Source: RPQJ01 sp963707145
Lineage (GTDB): Bacteria; Pseudomonadota; Gammaproteobacteria; Steroidobacterales; Steroidobacteraceae
Length of the DNA: 64,000 nt
NCBI GenBank assembly: GCA_963707145.1
Contig: CAVPOQ010000009.1
Coordinates: forward strand, 62,001 to 126,000
Direction: 5' to 3'
The translations under genes were made by a program, and so were the position numbers. Of the stretch, positions 62,702 through 64,000 are shown one piece after another (positions within the stretch are counted from its first letter, which is position 1; every line of letters starts with the position of its first letter). The notes below the pieces were generated by a model, which did not search any database, was not told the origin of the DNA, and worked only from the letters and a program-made list of their open reading frames with translations.

Positions 62702-64000
62702 TCACGCCGCCGCGAACTGCAGGGCGGCGAGCCGCGCGTACAGGTCGTTGGTCCGCACCAGCTCATCATGGGTGCCCTGCGCGACGATGCGGCCGTGGTC
62801 CATGACCACGATGCGGTCGGCCTCGAGCACCGTGGCCAGCCGATGTGCGATGACGATGGTGGTGCGGTCCTGCATCAACCGCTCGAGCGCTGCCTGCACC
62901 AGCCGCTCGCTCTCGGCGTCGAGCGCGCTCGTCGCCTCGTCGAGCAGCAGGATCGGCGGATCGCGCAGGATCGCGCGCGCGATGGCGATCCGCTGGCGCT
63001 GGCCACCCGAGAGACGGGTGCCGCGCTCGCCGAGGAATGTGTCGTAGCCCTGGGGCAGGCGCCGCAGGAACTCGTCCGCCGCCGCCGTGCGCGCGGCGGC
63101 CTCGACGTCCGCATCGGTGGCCCCGGGTCGGCCGTAGCGGATGTTCTCGCGCGCGCTGGCCGCGAACAGCACCGTGTCCTGCGGCACGAGCCCGATGCGG
63201 GACCGCACGGCAGCGGGATCCGCACGGACGAGGTCCACGCCATCGACGAGGATGCGGCCGGATTCCGGGTCGTAGAAGCGCAGCAGCAGCTGGAACACCG
63301 TGCTCTTGCCGGCACCCGAGGGCCCGACGAAAGCGACGGTCTCGCCGGGCCGGACGAGGAGGTCGAAGCCGTCCAGCGCCTTCGCGTCGGGCCGCGACGG
63401 GTAGCGGAAGCCCACCTGCTCGAAGCGGATCGCGCCACGGCCGGGCGACGGCAGCGGCTCGGGATCGCGGGGTGCCACGATGCGCGGCACTGCCTGCTGC
63501 AGTTCGACGAGCCGCTCCATGGCGCCCGCCGCCCGCTGCACTTCGCCCCACATCTCGCTCAGCGAGGCGGCGGCGACAGCCACGTACACGGCGTAGAGCA
63601 GGAACTGGCTCAGCTGGCCGCCGGTCATCTCGCCGCGGATCACCGCGTGCGCGCCGACCCACAGCACGAAGGTGACCGCGCCGAAGGTCAGCATGGTGGC
63701 GACCGCGGTCAACACCGAGCGCACCTTGGTGCGGCGCACGGCCACCTGGAACGAGTCCTCGACGGCGTCGCCGTAGCGCCGGCTGTTGAGGTCCTCGAGC
63801 GTGAAGGCCTGCACCGTCTGGATCGCGTTGAGCGTCTCGTCGGCCAGGCCGCTCGTGTCGGCGATGCGGTCCTGCGAGTCGCGCGACAGCCGCCGGACGC
63901 GCCGGCCGAGCACGATCATCGGCACGATCAGCAGCGGGATCAGCACCACGATCAGCGCCGTGAGCTTGAGGCTCGTCACCGCCAGCATCACGAGGCCGCC
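62702..64000 (-). CDS. ABC-type exporter (MsbA-like), N-terminus beyond the window
   Basis: The frame continues past position 64000 (GGLVMLAVTSLKL precedes the first ATG), so at least 430 residues of a longer half-transporter are seen. The C-terminal half of the transmembrane domain is followed by an intact nucleotide-binding domain: Walker A GPSGAGKST, Q-loop GLVPQDTVLF, signature LSGGQRQRIAIARAI, Walker B ILLLDEATSALD and the H-loop IVIAHRLATV. Homodimeric lipid or drug exporters have this arrangement. Ends 10 bases before the GNAT gene in the same direction. Confidence 0.93.
   Translation of the reverse strand, partial: GGLVMLAVTSLKLTALIVVLIPLLIVPMIVLGRRVRRLSRDSQDRIADTSGLADETLNAIQTVQAFTLEDLNSRRYGDAVEDSFQVAVRRTKVRSVLTAVATMLTFGAVTFVLWVGAHAVIRGEMTGGQLSQFLLYAVYVAVAAASLSEMWGEVQRAAGAMERLVELQQAVPRIVAPRDPEPLPSPGRGAIRFEQVGFRYPSRPDAKALDGFDLLVRPGETVAFVGPSGAGKSTVFQLLLRFYDPESGRILVDGVDLVRADPAAVRSRIGLVPQDTVLFAASARENIRYGRPGATDADVEAAARTAAADEFLRRLPQGYDTFLGERGTRLSGGQRQRIAIARAILRDPPILLLDEATSALDAESERLVQAALERLMQDRTTIVIAHRLATVLEADRIVVMDHGRIVAQGTHDELVRTNDLYARLAALQFAAA

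Overview
The window is 64 kb of GC-rich, densely packed bacterial DNA. Signal peptides, lipoboxes, many outer-membrane beta-barrel proteins, OprB, a group 1 [NiFe] hydrogenase and a wax-ester/acyl-CoA gene cluster indicate a Gram-negative proteobacterium. A gammaproteobacterial lipid, terpene or steroid degrader (Nevskiales/Steroidobacterales-like) is plausible, but that is inference because there is no rRNA or other marker gene here. I saw no tRNA, rRNA, IS element, prophage or CRISPR array.

Layout. 1-2883 (+): two M16 peptidases (the first cut by the window edge) and a TIP30-like SDR. 2606-7198 (-): a frameshifted RecQ helicase, an eight-heme c-type cytochrome with HEAT/TPR repeats and a tiny secreted ORF. 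7370-14999 (-): a six-gene acyl-CoA cluster (acyl-CoA dehydrogenase, saccharopine-dehydrogenase-like oxidoreductase, acyl-CoA synthetase, SDR, SCP2-type thiolase, WS/DGAT) with a divergent AraC regulator. 16201-18711 (+): an exported arylsulfatase with a good terminator. 18859-26870: DUF3313 protein, beta-barrel, MscS channel, small membrane protein, a second AraC regulator, then a four-gene operon of two DUF2092 proteins alternating with two low-complexity secreted proteins. 27352-34377 (+): patatin/BamA-like protein, MscK-like channel, lipoprotein, beta-barrel. 34379-37748 (-): transaldolase and phosphoketolase. 37869-41742: DUF481 protein, a stray fragment of a hydrogenase accessory gene, a third DUF2092 pair, a lipoprotein. 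41779-45836 (-): a compact cluster of AraC regulator, cupin, DszB-like desulfinase, AhpD-like protein and rhodanese. 46029-53485 (+): an unknown cytosolic protein, beta-barrels, two broken rhodanese genes, membrane proteins, OprB, MarC and a decayed secreted-protein gene. 53475-59860 (-): a complete structural and accessory operon for an O2-tolerant membrane-bound uptake hydrogenase (hyaABCDEF plus a rubredoxin-HybE fusion). 60140-64000 (-): beta-propeller protein, glutaredoxin-DinB fusion, frameshifted GNAT, and an ABC exporter that runs off the end.

How the genes work together. The hydrogenase operon is self-contained apart from hypA-F, which must lie elsewhere. The 42-46 kb cluster looks like an organosulfur module: the DszB-like protein keeps the Cys/His/Arg positions of 2'-hydroxybiphenyl-2-sulfinate desulfinase and sits in ATGA-coupled order with a CxxC AhpD-like protein and a rhodanese. 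The DUF2092/secreted-partner pair occurs three times, each translationally coupled, with shuffled N- and C-terminal motifs among the partners. I consider this pair and the desulfinase cluster the best candidates for undescribed systems.

Caution: at least ten reading frames are broken by single-base indels, often in short G/C runs. This looks more like residual sequencing or assembly error than decay, so frameshifted genes are flagged individually.
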